Shown here piece by piece: positions 5,299-7,452 of a stretch of DNA of 7,452 bases. The position numbers and the translations under genes were made by a program. The notes under the pieces were generated by a model. It saw nothing but the letters and a program-made list of their open reading frames with translations. It had not been told where the DNA came from and ran no database searches. The stretch's first letter is position 1. Each line of letters opens with the position of its first letter. Source of the DNA: Dehalococcoidales bacterium (GTDB taxonomy: Bacteria; Chloroflexota; Dehalococcoidia; Dehalococcoidales; RBG-16-60-22); NCBI GenBank assembly GCA_030606585.1, contig JAUWGD010000082.1, positions 1 through 7,452 on the forward strand. Reading direction: 5' to 3'.

Positions 5299-6067
5299 TA
5301 ACTACCCTCGTTAACACCTCCGGTTTATTATTATTAATTGCAATTGTATGTTCATAATGCGCCGACAGGCTGCCATCGGCGGTAAGCACCGTCCAGTGGT
5401 CGTCCGCTACTTGGGTATGCCAGTCTCCCGCGTTCAACATCGGTTCGAGGGCGATGGTCATGCCCTTTTTCAGTTCCGGGCCCGTTCCCGGCTGCAATCC
5501 GTACGGAGGTTCGGTGCAGTTCGGCACCTGCGGGTCCTCGTGCATCTCGCGGCCGATGCCGTGACCGGTATATTCACGCACCACCGAGTAGCCTTTCGAT
5601 TCCGCGTATTTTTGAATGGCCGCCGAAACATCGCCGAGTTTCGCCCCGGCGCGCGCGGCCGCAATGCCGTTTTCCAGTGAAGCCTGCGTTGTTTCTATGA
5701 GACGCCTGGCATCCTGGCTTATTTCTCCGACACCTACGGTTATCGCCGCATCCCCGTGAAAACCATTATAAATGACACCGAAGTCGAGAGAAACGATGTC
5801 TCCTTCTTTCAGGACCCTGTCTCCCGGAATCCCATGCACTATCTCGTCATTTACGGACACGCAGAGATTGGCCGGAAAGCCGCGGTAACCATTAAAGGAA
5901 GACTCGGCTCCCAGTCTCTTCATTTCCTTCTCGGCGATAATATCCAGTTCCTTCGTTTTCATACCCGGTTTTATCTGCTCACTTAATAATTTCAGTACTT
6001 TAGCGACTATTTGACCGGATTGTCGCATTTTCTCAATTTCATTTTCAGATTTAATATCAATACTCAT
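5291..6067 (-). CDS. map: Methionine aminopeptidase, type I
   Basis: This cytoplasmic metalloprotease removes the initiator methionine from nascent proteins with small second residues. The 258-residue product has the type I length without the type II insertion. All five metal ligands of the pita-bread fold are visible: Asp95 (SLDFG), Asp106 (HGDAA), His169 (TGHGIG), Glu208 (IALEP) and Glu239 (HYEHT). The substrate-binding histidines His79 (EIVHGIP) and His176 (GREMHEDP) are also present. No N-terminal zinc finger or SH3-binding extension is present. The start is ATG with GAGGG upstream, 14 nt after adk. Its end overlaps infA. The adk-map-infA order is common outside the gammaproteobacteria and places maturation next to initiation. 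Confidence 0.97.
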   Translation of the reverse strand: MSIDIKSENEIEKMRQSGQIVAKVLKLLSEQIKPGMKTKELDIIAEKEMKRLGAESSFNGYRGFPANLCVSVNDEIVHGIPGDRVLKEGDIVSLDFGVIYNGFHGDAAITVGVGEISQDARRLIETTQASLENGIAAARAGAKLGDVSAAIQKYAESKGYSVVREYTGHGIGREMHEDPQVPNCTEPPYGLQPGTGPELKKGMTIALEPMLNAGDWHTQVADDHWTVLTADGSLSAHYEHTIAINNNKPEVLTRVVNG

Positions 6068-6081
6068 CCGGTGGCATCCCT

Positions 6082-6723
6082 CTACCGCAGGGCGGCTGCT
6101 ATCCTCTTATTTACCTCGGCCGCACCACCCTCGCCGTTTATCTCCAGCAGCTTGTCCGCCTGTTTATAATAATCGATGAGAGGGGACGTTTCCGCGAAAT
6201 AAACCTCTAGCCTGTTTTTAATTGTCTCCACGTTATCATCGGCGCGCTGGTACAGCTCGCCGCCGCAGCGGTCGCACTTGCCCTCGACCTTCGGCGGTGA
6301 ATCGACTTCATGGTAGGGTGCCTGGCATTTCCGGCAAATCCAGCGTCCGCTCAGTCTCTTGAGGAGTTCTCCCTCCGATACTTTTATATATGCTACTCTG
6401 TCAATTGCCTTCGATTGTGGCACCAGGGCTTTGTCCAGTGCCTTCGCCTGCTGTAAATTCCTGGGAAAGCCATCGAGAATTGCCCCGTTTTTACAGTCCG
6501 GAGCCGCCAGTCTCTCCAGCACCATCTGTATCGTTATCTCGTCGGGAACCAGGTGACCCTTCTCCATGTACACCTTGGCCTGTTTACCCAGTTCGGTCTC
6601 CTGCGCCAGAGCCTGGCGGAACAGGTCGCCGGAAGCTACCTGCACCAGCCCCAGTTTCTCTGCCAACATTAAGGCCTGTGTTCCTTTCCCCGCCCCGGGG
6701 GCTCCCAAAAGAATAATATACAC
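6082..6723 (-). CDS. adk: Adenylate kinase, long form with zinc-type LID
   Basis: Adenylate kinase interconverts ATP plus AMP with two ADP in the cytoplasm. The 213-residue product shows the P-loop GAPGAGKGT at residues 7-15, the AMP-binding DGFPRNLQQA stretch at 84-93, and a long LID domain beginning SGRWIC. The LID carries Cys130, Cys133, Cys150 and Cys153, the four-cysteine structural zinc site known in Bacillus and many anaerobes; it replaces the hydrogen-bonded LID of E. coli. The RADDN and RLEVY segments complete the active site. The start is GTG, with TAGGAG upstream that includes the stop codon of secY. The gene lies 8 nt from secY and 14 nt from map. Confidence 0.98.
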   Translation of the reverse strand: MYIILLGAPGAGKGTQALMLAEKLGLVQVASGDLFRQALAQETELGKQAKVYMEKGHLVPDEITIQMVLERLAAPDCKNGAILDGFPRNLQQAKALDKALVPQSKAIDRVAYIKVSEGELLKRLSGRWICRKCQAPYHEVDSPPKVEGKCDRCGGELYQRADDNVETIKNRLEVYFAETSPLIDYYKQADKLLEINGEGGAAEVNKRIAAALR

Positions 6724-6728
6724 CTTTA

Positions 6729-6734
6729 CTCCTA
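6729..6734 (-). promoter_or_regulatory. adk Shine-Dalgarno overlapping the secY stop codon
   Basis: The minus strand reads TAGGAG, where the first three bases are the secY stop. It is followed by 5 nt and the GTG start of adk (6721-6723). The shared bases suggest that ribosomes finishing secY feed adk initiation. They also support GTG as the start, since the protein from it begins YIILLGAPG as in the family. Confidence 0.8.
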
Positions 6735-7452
6735 TTTAATAAATCCTTCGTAACGCCGCATAACCAGCTGCGCCTCAAGCTGCTTCATCGTATCCAGAAC
6801 AACGCCCACCACGATGAGCATGCCCAGACTGGACAGCTGTATCTGCTGGACGTTGGTCACTGTTCTCGCCAGAAAGGGCATTACCGCCACAAAAGCCAGG
6901 AATAGCGCTCCTGCCCAGGTGATACGGTTAATAACTCCACCGAGATAGGTGGCGGTGTTTTTGCCCGGTCTTATGCCGGGAATAAAGCCCCCCTGCCTCT
7001 GCAAGGTACCCGGGAGGTCCTGCTGCTGATAGGTTACCATGGTATAAAAGAAGGTAAAAGCTATCGCTAAAAGGAAGTAGAAAACCCAGTAAAATGCGCC
7101 TGCCGGCAGGGCGGTCATGGGACTGAACCACCGCACAATAGTGTCGGCAAAGCCCGCCTGATTCGGATCGATGAAGTAGCTGGCAACGATTCCCGGGAAC
7201 ATCACCACCGACATGGCGAAAATGAGCGGTATCATGCCGGAGCTGTTTACCCGCATCGGTATATGGGTCGACCCCGATTGCCGGTACATACGTCCGCCGC
7301 GGAAAACACTGCGGGCATACTGCACCGGAATCCGGCGGTGCGCCTCGGTAAATATCACGATAAGAACGATGGTAATGAGAACGATAATAATGTAAACAAC
7401 CAGACCCGTGGGATTTCCCTTAGCCAGGAAACCCTGTTGAATCATCTGCGGG
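6732..7452 (-). CDS. secY: Protein translocase subunit SecY, C-terminal half (partial)
   Basis: SecY is the channel of the Sec translocon in the inner membrane. The frame is open through the right edge of the window, so the N-terminal half is missing; about 239 residues are visible. Five hydrophobic segments are present, matching TM6 to TM10. Between TM6 and TM7 lies the cytoplasmic RRIPVQYA...STHIPMRVNSSG loop. Between TM8 and TM9 lies GGFIPGIRPGKNTATYL, with the arginine equivalent to E. coli Arg357, important for SecA function. The C-terminus ends RRYEGFIK. A methionine at 7443-7445 is internal rather than a start, since the frame continues upstream (Pro-Gln) and homology requires TM1-5. 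It is followed by adk, as is typical for the spc operon of many bacteria. Confidence 0.97.
   Translation of the reverse strand, partial: PQMIQQGFLAKGNPTGLVVYIIIVLITIVLIVIFTEAHRRIPVQYARSVFRGGRMYRQSGSTHIPMRVNSSGMIPLIFAMSVVMFPGIVASYFIDPNQAGFADTIVRWFSPMTALPAGAFYWVFYFLLAIAFTFFYTMVTYQQQDLPGTLQRQGGFIPGIRPGKNTATYLGGVINRITWAGALFLAFVAVMPFLARTVTNVQQIQLSSLGMLIVVGVVLDTMKQLEAQLVMRRYEGFIK

Noticed and set aside
7213..7395. Plus-strand small frame opposite secY
   Set aside because: It is antisense to conserved SecY membrane and loop segments, with no SD or family resemblance.
7443..7445. ATG that could be read as the start of a short secY-like gene
   Set aside because: The frame stays open upstream to the window edge, and the visible part covers only TM6-TM10. 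It is an internal methionine of a gene cut by the window.

Overview
The window is a compact bacterial ribosomal-protein and housekeeping operon read entirely on the minus strand. It meets the end of a convergent plus-strand gene near the left edge. Read 5'->3' on the minus strand, the order is secY (C-terminal half, cut by the right window edge), adk, map, infA, rpmJ, rpsM, rpsK, rpsD, rpoA, rplQ, truA, rplM, rpsI, followed by an intrinsic terminator. This is the distal spc operon, the alpha operon and the rplM-rpsI pair joined in one run. Genes are separated by at most 30 nt, and there are three overlaps: map/infA by 8 nt, and rpoA/rplQ and truA/rplM as ATGA. No space is left for internal promoters of ordinary size.

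The organism is a bacterium of moderate GC content. The uninterrupted secY-adk-map-infA-rpmJ-rpsM-rpsK-rpsD-rpoA-rplQ-truA-rplM-rpsI order is found in Gram-positive-type and Chloroflexota genomes. The neighbouring convergent gene ends like the bifunctional phosphoglucose/phosphomannose isomerase family. Together these suggest Chloroflexota, possibly Dehalococcoidia. This is inference from gene order and protein style, not proven by the sequence.

Region by region: 1-132 is the 3' end of the sugar-phosphate isomerase-like gene. 133-203 holds a 13-bp hairpin whose U-rich tail points along the minus strand, so it mainly ends the ribosomal operon. 204-2221 carries rpsI, rplM, truA and rplQ. 2218-3456 is rpoA. 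3481-5063 carries rpsD, rpsK, rpsM and rpmJ; rpmJ is only 37 codons and easily missed. 5080-7452 carries infA, map, adk and the partial secY. Together these genes supply ribosome proteins, the RNA polymerase alpha subunit, initiation factor IF1, N-terminal methionine removal, adenylate balance, tRNA pseudouridylation and the protein-export channel.

No unknown multi-gene system is visible. Two things depart from the ordinary. The RNA polymerase alpha subunit carries a long C-terminal extension of twelve tandem pentapeptides (consensus xxVEE), including an exact 45-bp tandem duplication, followed by a lysine-rich patch and an acidic end. Ribosomal protein S11 has Ala-Gly where the family normally has Asn-Gly, the site reported to become isoaspartate in the E. 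coli ribosome.
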